Position numbers and translations under genes: made by a program
DNA from: CAYXRK01 sp964467615
GTDB taxonomy: Bacteria; Hydrogenedentota; Hydrogenedentia; Hydrogenedentales; GCA-2746185
Length of the DNA: 64,000 nt
NCBI GenBank assembly: GCA_964467615.1
Contig: CAYXRK010000004.1
Coordinates: 1-64,000, forward strand
Reading direction: 5' to 3'
The notes under the pieces: model-generated
The model's input: only the letters and a program-made list of their open reading frames with translations
What the model was told of the DNA's origin: nothing
Database searches by the model: none
In this document: positions 16,084-24,759 of the stretch, one piece after another
How positions within the stretch are numbered: position 1 is the stretch's first letter
Layout of the letters: every line of letters begins with the position of its first letter

Positions 16084-18220
16084 CGGGGGCCTCGGCCGCA
16101 TCCGTGGCGAAGATGAGGCGACACACCGCAACGTCGTCGAGCGGCGCGCCGGCGGGTGGAAACTGGCTGACGACGCGGCCGACGCCTTGCGGATCCCACT
16201 GCAAACCGAGCCCGACGATTTCGGCCTTGGCTTGACGCTTGGTCATTCCGGAAAAATCAGGCAAGCGCGGCCCCCAAAGGTCTTCAAGGTCCCCGCCGTG
16301 GGTCAGTTGCAACGCGGCGTAGTTCGTGACCGCTTTCGCCTCGACCGGATCGACCGCGTCAAACGACGGACGCACGGCGACCGTATCCGCGTCGATCATT
16401 TGCTTTAATCCGCTCGCCGAGGCGACCATCAGTTTGCCCGCTTCCGTCGGGCGCATCGGATCGGGTGGAACATGCAATTGAACAAGTGCGTCGCGCATGA
16501 CGGCCTTGAAAACGGGGCCGCTCGCCTGGCCGCCATGATGTGTACCCATCTTCGGTTCCTGAACGACAATAACGCAGGTGAGGCGCGGGTCAATAATTGG
16601 GCCGAAGCCGGCAAACACAGCGGTATACCTGTCAGTGTAGTATCCGCGGCCGTCTGGCCGGGCGATTTGGGCGGTGCCGGTCTTTCCGCCGACGCGATAC
16701 TCGGGAATGGCGGCGCGCCATCCCGTGCCATATTCCCAGGTGACGACGTGATGGCAGAGGGCGCGCATGATTTCGGCGGTTTCTTCGGAAATGACGCGTT
16801 CGCGCAGTCCACGGTGCAGGTAGGTGATTTCGCCTTCGGACCCGACCGCCTTTTCGACCAAATACGGTTCAACACGGTAACCACCGTTCGCGATAATGTT
16901 GTAACCCTGGGCGAGTTGCAGCATCGTGACGGCGATTTCCTGGCCGATCGGGAGCGAACCCATCGACAGGCGAGACCAGTCGCGGCGAGAACGAAAAATG
17001 CCGGAGCTTTCGCCGGGAAGATCCAAGCCGGTCTTCGTGCCGAATCCGAAGCGCCGAATCCAGGTTTCCAAGCGCTCCTGACCGAGCAACGCGCCGACTT
17101 TGATCGTCGCAATATTGCTGGACTCCGCAAACGCCTGGGAAAAGGGAATGGCGCCGCGGGGGTGCGTGTCCTTAATCCGATGACCGTACGGATTGAACGA
17201 GCCTCCTTCGCAATCGATCAGGTCACTGGGGGTGACGAGCCCGAGTTCAATGGCCGCCGAGGCGGCCACAATCTTGAACGCGGAACCTGGCTCGAACACG
17301 TCGACAAACGTACGGTTCTTGCGTAGGCCGCCCTCAAAATCGAAGTATAGGTTTGGGTCGAAAGCTGGGCGCGCAGCGAGCGCCAATACAGCGCCGGATT
17401 TCGGGTCCATCAGGAGCCCCATCGCGCCGCGGGCGTTGGTTGTTTCGATAGCACGGTCGAGTTCCACTTCGAGCGTATGTTGGAGCGAGGCATCAATGGT
17501 AAGGGTAACGTTCTCTCCACCGGCCGCGGGTTCGTACTCGAGAGTCAAGTAGTCGAGCATGCGGCGCTTGTTATCGACGCGGTATACCTTGCGTCCCGCT
17601 TCGCTGCGAAGGCGTTCATCGTAGGCAAGCTCGATGCCTTCCGCGCCTTGGCCCTCGATATTTGCGAAACCCAAAACGTGGGCCGCCAAGGGGCCTTCGG
17701 GATAAAAGCGGAGGGATTCTTCCTGCAAGATGAGCGCGTCGCGGTCGGGGGCGTCGTCGATGTCTTCCATCTTCCGCGCCTCGGAATCGCCCAGGCGGCG
17801 CTTTATCCAGACGAACTTGCGGGTCTGGTTTTCGCCGCCTTGGCGCGTGACGCGCTCGTAGATGTCGCGGTCGGAGTCGATGCGCGATGTGATCCAGTTG
17901 ACGAGAGTCAATGGATCGGTGACCCGACTCGGATTTACGGCGAGGGAGTATACGGTACGGTCCGTGGCAAGGACGCGTCCCTCCCGGTCGAGGATTTCGC
18001 CGCGGGGGCGGTGCAATGTGGTGAACCCAATGTGGGTCAGGTCTTCTTGACTGAATCGCGCGTCGGGATCGACTTGGAGTTGGACCAGGCGTCCCGCGAC
18101 TGTGCCGTAGGCCGCCAAGAAACAAATGCCGACGAGACACACGCGAATGCGATGAACGCGCTCCGCGGGATCGAGGGCCACGTCCCTCGCTGGCGCGACA
18201 GCCCTCTTACGACCCGCCAT
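16070..18220 (-). CDS. ftsI: FtsI-type class B penicillin-binding protein with a PASTA-like tail
   Basis: 716 residues. A basic cytoplasmic head and one helix (VCLVGICFLAAYGTVAGRLV, about 29-48) anchor it. The dimerisation domain (LHRPRGEILDREGRVLATD) precedes the transpeptidase with all three motifs: FEPGSAFKI (SxxK), AESSNIA (SxN) and GGKTGTAQ (KTG). The last 60 residues (LPDFSGMTKRQAKAEIVGLG) look like one PASTA domain. It cross-links septal peptidoglycan and pairs with the FtsW encoded downstream. The stop of ftsL touches its ATG. Confidence 0.94.
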   Translation of the reverse strand: MAGRKRAVAPARDVALDPAERVHRIRVCLVGICFLAAYGTVAGRLVQLQVDPDARFSQEDLTHIGFTTLHRPRGEILDREGRVLATDRTVYSLAVNPSRVTDPLTLVNWITSRIDSDRDIYERVTRQGGENQTRKFVWIKRRLGDSEARKMEDIDDAPDRDALILQEESLRFYPEGPLAAHVLGFANIEGQGAEGIELAYDERLRSEAGRKVYRVDNKRRMLDYLTLEYEPAAGGENVTLTIDASLQHTLEVELDRAIETTNARGAMGLLMDPKSGAVLALAARPAFDPNLYFDFEGGLRKNRTFVDVFEPGSAFKIVAASAAIELGLVTPSDLIDCEGGSFNPYGHRIKDTHPRGAIPFSQAFAESSNIATIKVGALLGQERLETWIRRFGFGTKTGLDLPGESSGIFRSRRDWSRLSMGSLPIGQEIAVTMLQLAQGYNIIANGGYRVEPYLVEKAVGSEGEITYLHRGLRERVISEETAEIMRALCHHVVTWEYGTGWRAAIPEYRVGGKTGTAQIARPDGRGYYTDRYTAVFAGFGPIIDPRLTCVIVVQEPKMGTHHGGQASGPVFKAVMRDALVQLHVPPDPMRPTEAGKLMVASASGLKQMIDADTVAVRPSFDAVDPVEAKAVTNYAALQLTHGGDLEDLWGPRLPDFSGMTKRQAKAEIVGLGLQWDPQGVGRVVSQFPPAGAPLDDVAVCRLIFATDAAEAPDETS

Positions 18221-18669
18221 TAGCGCCTATCCATGCGTACCGCATCCACCAATGCCGCGAGGCGCTCGACGGTCGTCTCGCGTTGAGCAGGTGGCTGGGC
18301 CGCGGGCACGATCTCGTCGTCAGGATCCGCCTCGGGCGCAATGATGTCGAACAGGGGCGCGGGCTGTTTTGGCTTTACCACGACCACATGACCAGGCCGC
18401 GGTTCGACCAGTTCGAGTTCGGGGGCCTGCGAGGCGATATGATCGAGACGGGTGAGGCCGTGCTGGTCGTCTTGGAGCACGTCTATCTTTCCTTCGATTT
18501 CTCCGAGTTTCGTCCGGAGGGCGTTCGCTTCGTACTGGTTGGCGAGGATGCGCGCATGGAGCCGGGCCTCGAACATCACGAGCGAGAAGGGGACGACCAG
18601 GAACGGAAGCCATTTCCACCAGCCGCGCAGCGTGGCGCGTTGGTCGCGCCGGGAAGTATTTCGCATCAT
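18220..18669 (-). CDS. ftsL: FtsL-like bitopic cell-division protein
   Basis: 149 residues: a short basic N-terminus, one helix (WLPFLVVPFSLVMFEARL) and a leucine-zipper-like segment (NQYEANALRTKLGEIEGKIDVL), the FtsL layout, followed by an unusual Pro/Asp-rich tail (PAPLFDIIAPEADPDDE). FtsL sequences diverge strongly, so the call rests on topology and its place between rsmH and ftsI. The ATG overlaps the rsmH stop as ATGA. Confidence 0.8.
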   Translation of the reverse strand: MMRNTSRRDQRATLRGWWKWLPFLVVPFSLVMFEARLHARILANQYEANALRTKLGEIEGKIDVLQDDQHGLTRLDHIASQAPELELVEPRPGHVVVVKPKQPAPLFDIIAPEADPDDEIVPAAQPPAQRETTVERLAALVDAVRMDRR

Positions 18670-19598
18670 GCCGCCTTTGCACCGTCAAGTTTTTCGGCGG
18701 CGCGTAGCCGTGCACTGTGCGCGCGGGGGTTTGCGCGGACTTCGTCCGTGGACGGAACGACCGGTTTGCGGGTCAATACACGCAACATGGGCCGCGTCTT
18801 TCCAACGGTGCGGCCGTCCGGAGCACGTTCGTCGCGGCTTGTGCCGAGTTCGCGGAGGACGCGTTTGGCGATGGCGTCTTCGCCGGAATGGAACGAGATC
18901 ACCACGAGCCGGCCACCAGGCCGCAGCGCTTCGGCCGCGGCGCGCAAGCCAACTTCCAATTCGCCCAATTCGTTGTTGACCGCGATCCGAATTGCCTGAA
19001 ACACGGTGCGGGTCTCCTCGGGCACGCGGTCGACGTGGGGAAAGGCCTTGCGGATGGCGGCGATCAAATCGGCGGTCGTTTCGAGGGGCTTCGCGGCACG
19101 GGCGGCGCAGATGGCGCGGGCGATGGATCGGGCGCGGCGCACGTCGCCGTAGTCGCGGAGGACGCGTTCGATGTCCTCTTCTCGCGTCGTGGCAAGAAAC
19201 GACGCGGCGGTCGTCGATTGCGTCGTATCCATTCGCATGTCCAAAGGGCCTTCGCTTTGAAAGCTAAATCCCCGCGCGGGGTCATCGAGTTGCATACTCG
19301 ATACGCCGGCGTCTATCAGCACTCCGTCCACACCTTCAATTCGTTCGCGCGCGAGGACCGCAGCAAGCTCGGCGTAGCGCGCGTTGACCAGTTTGGCGGA
19401 GGGGAACGCCCCTAGGCGTTCGCTCGCCAACCGTACGGCAACAGGGTCTCGATCCAGCGCGAGCAACCTGCCGCCCCGCAACTGCTGGGCGATCAGAAGA
19501 CTGTGTCCGCCTCCGCCCGCCGTGCAATCCACGTAGATGCCGTCCTCTCGCACGCAGAGCCATTCGAGCGCCGGCCCAGCGAGGACGGGGATGTGCAC
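18666..19598 (-). CDS. rsmH: RsmH (MraW), 16S rRNA m4C1402 methyltransferase
   Basis: 310 residues from a GTG at 19598 (a TTG at 19601 is the alternative); HIPVLAGPALEWL is the standard N-terminus. SAM-binding YVDCTAGGGGHSLLIAQ, DRDPVAVRLASERL, GVLIDAGVSSMQLDDPARGFSF, PLDMRMD and VVISFHSGEDAIAKR are RsmH signatures. It N4-methylates C1402 of 16S rRNA. It starts 3 nt after the STAS gene. Confidence 0.95.
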   Translation of the reverse strand: MHIPVLAGPALEWLCVREDGIYVDCTAGGGGHSLLIAQQLRGGRLLALDRDPVAVRLASERLGAFPSAKLVNARYAELAAVLARERIEGVDGVLIDAGVSSMQLDDPARGFSFQSEGPLDMRMDTTQSTTAASFLATTREEDIERVLRDYGDVRRARSIARAICAARAAKPLETTADLIAAIRKAFPHVDRVPEETRTVFQAIRIAVNNELGELEVGLRAAAEALRPGGRLVVISFHSGEDAIAKRVLRELGTSRDERAPDGRTVGKTRPMLRVLTRKPVVPSTDEVRANPRAHSARLRAAEKLDGAKAA

Positions 19599-19601
19599 CA
19601 A

Positions 19602-19949
19602 CTAGGCCGCCCGGCGGTACCGCTGGATGGCTTGGGATTCGCTCTCGAAGGTCTCGAACAGCGTCGTCACCCCGACCATGCGGAAGAGCCGCTGGGTGTA
19701 AAGGTTTAGGCCGACGAGTTTCATGTCGCCTTCGTTCGCGCGGAACTGCCGGAGCCGCTCGACCAGGATCCCGACGCCCATGTAACTGATGAACTTGACT
19801 CCGGTCATGTTCACCACGACGTTGTGCTGCTTGTCGCGCAGGCACTTGACCAGAGCGACCCGAAGGGCGTTCGCGCCGTCCTCGTCGATGTCGCCCTCGA
19901 GACGCAGCGTGGCCACGTCCCCTACCGCGTTCGCCGTAACGTTTAGCAT
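19602..19949 (-). CDS. STAS-domain protein (anti-sigma-factor-antagonist-like) inside the division cluster
   Basis: 115 residues forming a single STAS domain: GDVATLRLEGDIDEDGANALR, VVVNMTGVKFISYMGVGILVERLRQF. In SpoIIAA/RsbV proteins the phosphorylated Ser lies in a D-S-S/T-G motif; here the loop reads ISYMG, so the usual phospho-acceptor appears replaced and kinase switching is doubtful. The AAGGAGG site lies 6 nt before the ATG. It sits between mraZ and rsmH, where most genomes have no gene, so it is probably co-expressed with cell-wall genes. Its partner is unknown. Confidence 0.85.
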   Translation of the reverse strand: MLNVTANAVGDVATLRLEGDIDEDGANALRVALVKCLRDKQHNVVVNMTGVKFISYMGVGILVERLRQFRANEGDMKLVGLNLYTQRLFRMVGVTTLFETFESESQAIQRYRRAA

Positions 19950-19982
19950 TTCCCTGCCTCCTTTATGATACCGTCCACCGCT

Positions 19983-20450
19983 TTAGCCGCGCGACGCGGC
20001 CGCCTCCACTGGCTGCGGCGTGAACAACGCCGCCGCCGTTTGCTTGAACGCGTTTTCTTGACGCTCCCGGAAGGCGAGCCAATTCTCGCGGCTCCACAAT
20101 TCCAGGTGATCGTCTACGCCGGTAAACACAACGTCTTTGTCGATGCCGGCATGCTCGCGAAGGTGTTGCGGGACCGGGACCCGGTTTTGTTTGTCGAGTT
20201 GGACTTCCTCGACGCTGCCGAAAAACATTCGGCGGAAATCGATGGCGTGGGCGTCCATGCTAGAATAGCGCGCAGCTTGCCCGCGGATGATGTCCCACTG
20301 CTGGCGGGGGAACAGGAAAATGGATTTGTCGAAGCCGCGAGTCATGAACCATTGGGAGTGACCCAGGCCATCCATAACGTCTCGATATTTGCGGGGCACG
20401 GTAACGCGGTTCTTCTCGTCCAGAACCGTTATGGCCTCCCCGGAATACAC
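19983..20450 (-). CDS. mraZ: MraZ transcriptional regulator of the division cluster
   Basis: 155 residues with two SpoVT/AbrB-like halves: SGEAITVLDEKNRVTVPRKY and FGSVEEVQLDKQNRVPVPQHL, plus the GVDDHLELWSRENW pattern. The frame extends to 20522, but that extension covers the promoter and operator, so the GTG at 20450 is chosen; it has AGAGGG about 8 nt upstream and gives the usual MraZ N-terminus. MraZ binds GTGG-type repeats upstream of its own gene and represses the cluster. It is the first gene of the mur/fts operon. Confidence 0.93.
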   Translation of the reverse strand: MYSGEAITVLDEKNRVTVPRKYRDVMDGLGHSQWFMTRGFDKSIFLFPRQQWDIIRGQAARYSSMDAHAIDFRRMFFGSVEEVQLDKQNRVPVPQHLREHAGIDKDVVFTGVDDHLELWSRENWLAFRERQENAFKQTAAALFTPQPVEAAASRG

Positions 20451-20466
20451 GAGATGACCCTCTTTT

Positions 20467-20522
20467 TGCCACCTGACCCCACCAAACTGCCCTACTCTAC
20501 CACTTTGACCCACCTTTGTCAA
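20467..20522 (-). promoter_or_regulatory. mraZ promoter with MraZ-box operator
   Basis: On the minus strand TTGACA (20522-20517), a 17-nt spacer and TAGAGT (20499-20494) form a near-consensus promoter. GTGG/TGGG-type boxes begin near 20512, 20502, 20493, 20481 and 20471, at roughly 10-nt spacing, overlapping the spacer and the start region. MraZ is known to bind such helically phased TGGGN repeats. The GTG at 20450 would follow a 5' leader of about 35-40 nt. Confidence 0.8.
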
Positions 20523-20580
20523 CGAAAAAATGTCCGTTAGTTGTTGATAGGCAAGGACTTATGACGGAATGTTTATTCAG

Positions 20581-20586
20581 TATAAT
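20581..20586 (+). promoter_or_regulatory. -10-like TATAAT upstream of the AtpZ/AtpI-like gene
   Basis: TATAAT at 20581-20586, divergent from the mraZ promoter and about 165 nt before the ATG at 20752. No good -35 box is visible at 17 nt, so this is a weak call. Confidence 0.3.
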
Positions 20587-20751
20587 GAATCTCTCGACGG
20601 ACTTTTTCGGGTATTTTTCGAAAAGAGATGTCCAGTTTCAGCCCAAACAATCCGCTGGCGATGGGTACGAGCAGGATGTGGACAGGTGACCGCGACGGAT
20701 TTACGGGGCGAGAGCGCTCAGGCTCGCGGATGAAGCGCCAAGATTAGACCA

Positions 20752-20979
20752 ATGGAACGCGGCCCGGATCAATTTGGTCCTACCAAGCGCGATGGAGCGC
20801 TGATCGTCGCGGCCAGCCTGGGGTCCGCGATCGCAGGACCCATCGTGCTGGGTGTCGCGGCCGGTTTGTGGCTGGACAAGCGCTTCGAAGGGGGCGGGTT
20901 CTTCTTGATGGGGACAGTCGCGCTGGGGATCGCAGGAGCGGTTGTTGCGGGGTATCGGCTGGTCAAGCCCTACTTGTAG
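20752..20979 (+). CDS. AtpZ/AtpI-family membrane protein
   Basis: 75 residues with two hydrophobic helices (LIVAASLGSAIAGPIVLGVAAG and FFLMGTVALGIAGAVVAGY) separated by GLWLDKRFEGG, the layout of the AtpZ/AtpI family that accompanies F1Fo ATP synthase operons. No other atp gene is in the window; it stands alone between divergent mraZ and the convergent oxidase operon. A role in ATP synthase assembly or Mg/Ca handling is known for the family but unproven here. Confidence 0.7.
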   Translation: MERGPDQFGPTKRDGALIVAASLGSAIAGPIVLGVAAGLWLDKRFEGGGFFLMGTVALGIAGAVVAGYRLVKPYL

Positions 20980-20996
20980 AAGGCGGTGCTAAACGA

Positions 20997-21024
20997 CGAA
21001 AGCGGCCGCGCAGGGCCGCTTTCG
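20997..21024. terminator. Bidirectional hairpin terminator between atpZ/atpI-like gene and respiratory operon
   Basis: CGAAAGCGGCC (20997-21007) pairs perfectly with GGCCGCTTTCG (21014-21024) across a 6-nt loop. It lies in the 67-nt gap between convergent genes and would end both the plus-strand gene and the 12-gene minus-strand operon. The flanking A/T tracts are short, so termination may be partly Rho-dependent. Confidence 0.7.
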
Positions 21025-21046
21025 AGACGAATATGTTAAATGCCTA

Positions 21047-21370
21047 TTACCTCGGGAGTGGCGGAGTATAGGGTGTTCCGAGGTCCGCGCCGACAAAGTC
21101 GGTGAGCGTGAATAGGAACATGATGCACAGCCAGATGAATCCCGCGAACGCGAAGACTTTGGTCAGCTGCGTGCCATTGCGCACATTCATGAAGATGAGC
21201 ACGATAAGCGTGGCCTTGGTGATGGCGATTCCGAGCGCGATGGGAAGGTTAAACGCGCCGAACTGTTGCTTGGCGGCCCAGACGGTCAGCAGCATCAGGA
21301 CGGTGAGGGCGATGATGTTGTAGACGTAGTGCCGGGGCGGGACGATATGGTGGGTGTCATGGCCGGACAT
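21047..21370 (-). CDS. Cytochrome c oxidase subunit IV (small membrane subunit)
   Basis: 107 residues from the ATG at 21370 (MSGHDTHHIVPPRHY); the upstream extension lies inside subunit III. Three helices (VYNIIALTVLMLLTVWAA, PIALGIAITKATLIVLIFMNV, FAFAGFIWLCIMFLFTLTDF) are typical of the prokaryotic COX4 family, which includes CoxD, CtaF and CyoD. It is the last gene of the respiratory operon, 11 nt after coxC. Confidence 0.85.
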   Translation of the reverse strand: MSGHDTHHIVPPRHYVYNIIALTVLMLLTVWAAKQQFGAFNLPIALGIAITKATLIVLIFMNVRNGTQLTKVFAFAGFIWLCIMFLFTLTDFVGADLGTPYTPPLPR

Positions 21371-21381
21371 AAGAATCTTCC

Positions 21382-22068
21382 TTACGGCTTGGGAATGAGA
21401 TAGATCATTGGAAACAAGAAGACCCACACGATATCGACAAAGTGCCAGTAGAAGCCGAACATTTCGATCGGCATAAACCGGTTGGGCCCGAATTTCTTTT
21501 TTAGGATGAGAACGAGCAACACCGAGCCGATGCCGACGCCGATGATCATGTGAAAGGCGTGCATGCCGGTCATGGTGAAGTACAAGACGAAGAAGAGCTT
21601 CATGTTCTCGACGGGGCTGACCAACTGCGAGGTCAGTTCGATGTGCGAGAGGTCCCATGATATGTTGGGTATAAGCCCGTGGATATATTTCTCGCGGTAC
21701 TCGAAGTACTTCACGACGAGGAAGGTGGTGCCCAAGAGCAGCGTAAGCACGAAATTGACGACGAGGGGCTTGAGCCGGCCGACTTGGGTGTAGTAGACGG
21801 ACATGGCCATCGTGAGGCTGCTGACCAACAGGACGACGGTATTTCCGGCGCCGATGGTCGTGTTGAGATGCGTAGCCGCCTCACCCCAGATGTCCGGGTA
21901 TTTGTAGCGGTACACCGCATACGCGCAGAAGAGGCCGCCGAAGAACATAATTTCCTGGGCCAAGAACAACCACATTCCGAGGATGTTGACCTCGTTGTGC
22001 TGCGCCTTGGTTTCGAAATGTCCCGGAAGCAGAGGCTTCGGCGGACCCATGGTAACGGTGCTAGACAC
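21382..22068 (-). CDS. coxC: Cytochrome c oxidase subunit III
   Basis: 228 residues. The GTG at 22068 follows AAGGAGG by 6 nt and overlaps the end of coxA by 8 nt, so it is preferred over the ATG at 22050. Subunit III features: NEVNILGMWLFLAQEIMFFGGLFCAYAVYR, HAFHMIIGVG, EMFGFYWHFVDIVWVFLFPMIYL with the conserved WHFVD. It stabilises the oxidase core in the cytoplasmic membrane. Confidence 0.93.
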   Translation of the reverse strand: MSSTVTMGPPKPLLPGHFETKAQHNEVNILGMWLFLAQEIMFFGGLFCAYAVYRYKYPDIWGEAATHLNTTIGAGNTVVLLVSSLTMAMSVYYTQVGRLKPLVVNFVLTLLLGTTFLVVKYFEYREKYIHGLIPNISWDLSHIELTSQLVSPVENMKLFFVLYFTMTGMHAFHMIIGVGIGSVLLVLILKKKFGPNRFMPIEMFGFYWHFVDIVWVFLFPMIYLIPKP

Positions 22069-23704
22069 TGATGACCTCCTTGCCGGTGTAGTTGTACGGC
22101 TCTTCGGTGACGACGGGCACGTCGTGGAAATTGTGCGCGTACGGGGGCGAATCGCACTGCTCCCATTCAAGGCCTTTCGCGCCCCAGGGATTCGCGCAGG
22201 CGCGTTTTCCGTAGAAGCATGACCAAATCAAGTAGCACGTGGCTGTCATGAAGCCCAATCCCAGCAGCGAGGCGCCTGCCGTGGACATCACGTTGAGCAC
22301 CTGCCATTCCTCGGGATAGGCGTGGTAACGGCGGGGCATGCCCAGCCACCCAAGTATGAATTGCGGGAAGAAGGTGGCATTGAACCCGAAGAAGACACCT
22401 ATTGCGGTCAGATTTCCAAGGAACCGCGGGTACATGCGGCCCGTCATTTTCGGCCACCAGAAATGGAGGCCGGCCATGAAGGCCATCACCATGCCGCCTA
22501 CCATCACGTAGTGGAAGTGCGCGACGACGAAGTAGGTGTCCTGGAGCGGTATGTCCATCCCCATGGAGGCGAGGAACACTCCCGTCAGGCCGCCGACCGT
22601 GAAGAGGCCGATGAATCCGATTGCGTAGAGCATCGGCGTCTCGAAGATGACATTGCCGCCCCAGAAGGTGGTGGTCCAATTGAACACCTTGATGGCGGAA
22701 GGCACCGCGACAAGCATCGTGAGCAGCGAGAACACGAGGCCGAGATAGAATGATTGGCCGGCCACGAACATGTGGTGGCCCCAGACGAAGAAGCCGAGTA
22801 TGGCGATGCCCATGCTCGACGCCGCGACGAACGGGTATCCGAAAATCTTGTTGCGCGAGAAACACGCAATCACTTCGCTGATCACGCCCATTCCCGGAAT
22901 GATCATGATGTACACGGCGGGGTGGGAGTAGAACCAGAACAGATGTTGAAAGAGGACGGGATCGCCGCCGTATCTGGGGTCGAAGAACCCGACGCCCCAA
23001 ACGCGTTCGAGGGCCACGAGGAACAACGTGATCGCGATGACCGGCGTACCGAGCATCATCATGATCGCGGTGGCGTATTGCGCCCACACAAACAAGGGCA
23101 GGCGGAACCACGTGAGGCCCGGCGCGCGCATTTTGTGGACGGTCACGATGAAATTGAAGCCGGTAAAGATTGAGGCGAAGCCGGAGAGGAATGCCGCGGC
23201 AGCGGCCAAGAACACCTGCGAGTGGGCGTACTCGGTGCTAAGCGGAGCGTAAAAAGTCCAGCCGGTATCGACGCCGCCGAGCGCGACGACCGATATCGCG
23301 AGTACACCCCCGAGGGCGAAAATCCAGTAGCTCAACAGGTTGATTTTGGGAAACGCGAGGTCCTTGGCGCCTACCATGATGGGGAGAAGAAAATTGCCGA
23401 GCGTCGCCGGGATTGATGGAACAAGAAAGAAGAAGATCATGATCACGCCGTGGAGCGTGAACAGTTTGTTGTACGTATCCGGCTGGAACAGGTCGCCTTT
23501 GGGAGTGGCGAGTTCGAGGCGAAACAGCATGGCGAAGAGACCGCCAACCAGAAAGAAAACCGTGATCGTGATCAGGTACATGATCGCGATCCGCTTATGG
23601 TCCTGGGTGAAAATCCAGGACATAAACGAATAGTTATGGTTCCAGTAGTTTTTGGGTCTGGTCTCGATCGGATGGAGCGCCGAACGTTCAGCTACAACTG
23701 CCAT
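22061..23704 (-). CDS. coxA: Heme-copper oxidase subunit I, A2 (caa3-like) type
   Basis: 547 residues with about 12 helices. The CuB/His region reads WFYSHPAVYIMIIPGMGV. YSHPxV in place of xGHPEV marks A2-type enzymes, such as the Rhodothermus caa3 oxidase, in which the E-channel glutamate is replaced. HFHYVMVGGMVMAF carries the heme ligands. It reduces O2 to water and pumps protons. It lies between the cytochrome-c-fused subunit II and subunit III. Confidence 0.96.
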   Translation of the reverse strand: MAVVAERSALHPIETRPKNYWNHNYSFMSWIFTQDHKRIAIMYLITITVFFLVGGLFAMLFRLELATPKGDLFQPDTYNKLFTLHGVIMIFFFLVPSIPATLGNFLLPIMVGAKDLAFPKINLLSYWIFALGGVLAISVVALGGVDTGWTFYAPLSTEYAHSQVFLAAAAAFLSGFASIFTGFNFIVTVHKMRAPGLTWFRLPLFVWAQYATAIMMMLGTPVIAITLFLVALERVWGVGFFDPRYGGDPVLFQHLFWFYSHPAVYIMIIPGMGVISEVIACFSRNKIFGYPFVAASSMGIAILGFFVWGHHMFVAGQSFYLGLVFSLLTMLVAVPSAIKVFNWTTTFWGGNVIFETPMLYAIGFIGLFTVGGLTGVFLASMGMDIPLQDTYFVVAHFHYVMVGGMVMAFMAGLHFWWPKMTGRMYPRFLGNLTAIGVFFGFNATFFPQFILGWLGMPRRYHAYPEEWQVLNVMSTAGASLLGLGFMTATCYLIWSCFYGKRACANPWGAKGLEWEQCDSPPYAHNFHDVPVVTEEPYNYTGKEVISV

Positions 23705-23719
23705 GACGGTTTCCTCGAC

Positions 23720-24739
23720 TTATGGGGCGGCCGGCGCGGGCGCCGGAGTTGCTTGGGCGGCCGATGGCTCGGCTTTCCCAATACTTTTGATATATGCGAT
23801 GATGTTATTGATGTCTTCCGGGCTGAGCGTTTGTGAAAAATTGGCGGGCATCAGCGGGGTAAAGCCTTGCACGATGCTTTTCGCCGGGGTCAATATCGAC
23901 TCGAGAATATAGTCTTCGGTCGCGGTCACGGTCGAACCGTCGGTGAGCGTGATCTCAGACCCGAATACGCCCTTTAGGTCGGGGCATCGAGCGCCGGTTT
24001 GTCCGGTGTGGCAGGTGACACATCCTTGCATTTCGAATAGCGCCATGCCCGCATCGACCGGCGACAGTTTGGGCCCGCCGGCAAGCCATTGCGCGTAGTC
24101 GGCCAGTTCCATGACGTGGACCTTTCCGATCATCAAGCTATGTTCGGTGCCGCAGTACTCCGCGCAAAAGAGGTGGTAGACACCCACTTTGGTCGGCTCG
24201 AACCAGAGCTTGGTGTACTTGCCGGGAATGACGTCTTGCTTGACGCGAAACGCGGGGACATAGAAGTCGTGAAGCACGTCTTCGGAGGTCATGGTCAAGT
24301 TGACAGGACGGCCCACGGGAACGTGCAATTCGTTGACTTCGCGGACACCGTTGGGGTGTTGCAACTTCCACATCCATTGTTTGGCGACGACGTCGATCTC
24401 GAGTAAGCCATCCTTCGGCGTGTTGAGGTAGTCTTGAAAGAGCACAACCCCCCAAACGAAACATCCGAGGAACACGATTGTCGGGACGACCGTCCAGGTG
24501 ATTTCGAGGATGGGCGCATGCAGAGCGTGTGACGGCCGCTCCACGCCTTCGATCTTTCTAAACTTGGCGCCCGCGTACACGATGAAGAAGAAGATTCCGA
24601 ACGTAGCGATCGCGGAAATAATGCAAAGGATATAAAAGAGTGGATCCACGCGGTACGCGAACGTGGACGCCTGTTCAGGGAACAGCGGAAAGTTCGCGAG
24701 CGTCCACCCGCCGACCTGTTGGATTGATTCGTCTTTCAT
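23720..24739 (-). CDS. coxB: Cytochrome c oxidase subunit II with fused C-terminal cytochrome c
   Basis: 339 residues from the ATG at 24739. Two N-terminal helices (FYILCIISAIATFGIFFFIV and ILEITWTVVPTIVFLGCFVW), then the CuA domain with VVAKQWMWKLQHPNG and the copper ligands in FCAEYCGTEHSLM. A class I cytochrome c domain follows, with heme site GCVTCHTG and distal-Met region FTPLMPANFS. The fusion defines a caa3-type enzyme. It takes electrons from a c-type carrier, probably ActE or ActA of the operon-mate complex III. Confidence 0.95.
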   Translation of the reverse strand: MKDESIQQVGGWTLANFPLFPEQASTFAYRVDPLFYILCIISAIATFGIFFFIVYAGAKFRKIEGVERPSHALHAPILEITWTVVPTIVFLGCFVWGVVLFQDYLNTPKDGLLEIDVVAKQWMWKLQHPNGVREVNELHVPVGRPVNLTMTSEDVLHDFYVPAFRVKQDVIPGKYTKLWFEPTKVGVYHLFCAEYCGTEHSLMIGKVHVMELADYAQWLAGGPKLSPVDAGMALFEMQGCVTCHTGQTGARCPDLKGVFGSEITLTDGSTVTATEDYILESILTPAKSIVQGFTPLMPANFSQTLSPEDINNIIAYIKSIGKAEPSAAQATPAPAPAAP

Positions 24740-24759
24740 TGCCGGATGTTCCGTTCCTC

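Noticed and set aside
20451..20522. N-terminal extension of mraZ to an upstream ATG
   Set aside because: The extension overlies the promoter and the MraZ boxes, so it cannot be part of the main transcript.
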